Below are positions 63,329 through 64,000 of a stretch of 64,000 nt of DNA, in pieces. The notes beneath the pieces are model-generated. The model saw nothing but the letters and a program-made list of their open reading frames with translations. It did not search any database and had not been told where the DNA came from. The DNA comes from Atopsyche davidsoni (lineage: Eukaryota; Arthropoda; Insecta; Trichoptera; Hydrobiosidae), in contig JAILWY010000011.1 in NCBI GenBank assembly GCA_022113835.1, forward strand, positions 4,216,001 through 4,280,000, read 5' to 3'. The position numbers and the translations under genes are program-made. How positions within the stretch are numbered: the first letter of the stretch is position 1; each line of letters opens with the position of its first letter.

Positions 63329-64000
63329 TTAAGATTTGGTTTGCGCTTCTGTTGTAGGCTCATCTGCAAAATAACAAATAAATATGAATCATTTTTTTTA
63401 AGTCATATGACCTTTTTATAGTAAAACAGTTTTTCATATGAATAAGCCAGTAAGATCATAAAAACTGTATTGATGCATATATTATTTACCGTTGATAATG
63501 TTGCAAACAGCAAATGGATCTCCAGTGTATTTTTTGGGGCAGGAGCATATGGGAGAGTGATTGATCACCTGAAAGTATTGTTGTATGAATATGGATGCCT
63601 GCTTTTATGGGTATAAATAAATGTTTCATTGTGTCACCAATATTGTTTATTATATACTCACATCACACTTGGCGTTAGTACCGCATGTTCCATTGCAAGG
63701 ATCCTGACATTTTGAGTTAATGCAGGCAAATTTATTTTCACAATCGCTGTGCCCTGTAATTATAAAATATAAATTAAACTGTCTAGATAAAAATTATATG
63801 TTTATACATTGTGATTTTTTAACATTTTAGTGCAATCTTTTATTTTCATGATACAAAAGTGACTTCCACATAAAGATTTTAACGAAGGATCTATGATTAA
63901 TGATCTTGAAATTTTTAGGGATTTCCTGGTATAGGGATCGGCTTGTGTTTGAATATAAATAATAGTCATTGGTTATTTACTTTCGCATTTTTTTTTGGTG
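63329..64000 (-). CDS. Small secreted dumpy-type EGF protein, copy B, partial at window edge
   Basis: Minus-strand exons seen: 64000-63981 (3' end of an exon), 63753-63662, 63568-63490, 63363-63329. Lengths 92, 79 and 35 nt equal those of copy A, and phases agree. Encoded blocks: CINSKCQDPCNGTCGTNAKCD, CSCPKKYTGDPFAVCNIIN and the tail DEPTTEAQTKS. The frame is intact with canonical splice sites, so the copy looks functional. Its signal-peptide exon and most of the first EGF exon lie beyond the window. Differences from copy A are scattered substitutions, for example TGDPFAVC against TGNPFIAC. Confidence 0.85.

Overview
The window looks like nuclear DNA from an insect, most likely a lepidopteran. 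The evidence is strong AT-richness, compact multi-exon genes with short GT-AG introns, decayed mariner, hAT-like and pogo-like elements, and gene products closest to what I know of insect Br140, VPS29, ABHD18 and dumpy-type EGF proteins. Species assignment is inference. Every multi-exon model below was joined by hand with reading phase checked at each junction.

Region 1 (1-18.9 kb) has no gene I can defend. It is AT-rich and carries mobile-element debris: a dead mariner, a pogo-like MITE, and an inverted-repeat element with a tRNA-like T arm. It also holds a 286-bp tandem array that runs into a C-rich minisatellite, and copies of a dispersed repeat. Short GC-rich islands interrupt it at roughly 4.3, 5.5, 6.8, 8.3, 10.8, 12.9, 13.3, 14.9 and 18.2 kb. 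One is packed with Pho/YY1-type GCCAT cores; another has TAAT repeats beside a POU octamer. This resembles the regulatory desert of a developmental gene outside the window.

Region 2 (18.9-42.9 kb) is a housekeeping block. Br140/BRPF (+, 21 coding exons, 1176 aa) is the scaffold of a MYST histone acetyltransferase complex. VPS29 (+, 182 aa) is a retromer subunit. ABHD18 (-, 10 exons, 624 aa) is a serine-hydrolase-fold protein with a GC-rich promoter that carries two CRE sites in one palindrome.

Region 3 (43-49.6 kb) is AT-rich with a SPIN-like hAT MITE, a degenerate duplication and a tandem triplication of a reverse-transcriptase-derived fragment.

Region 4 (49.6-64 kb) is a small family of secreted dumpy-type EGF proteins. 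A 406-aa gene on + faces a 137-aa paralogue on -. A second minus-strand copy runs off the right edge, and an exon remnant lies between the two minus copies. The complete genes share the signal-peptide core VPLLALWQPTALG and the same first coding exon lengths (64, 144, 92 nt). The minus-strand copies were made by a tandem duplication of about 2.9 kb. This lineage-specific-looking cluster is the most interesting biology in the window; its function cannot be read from sequence.
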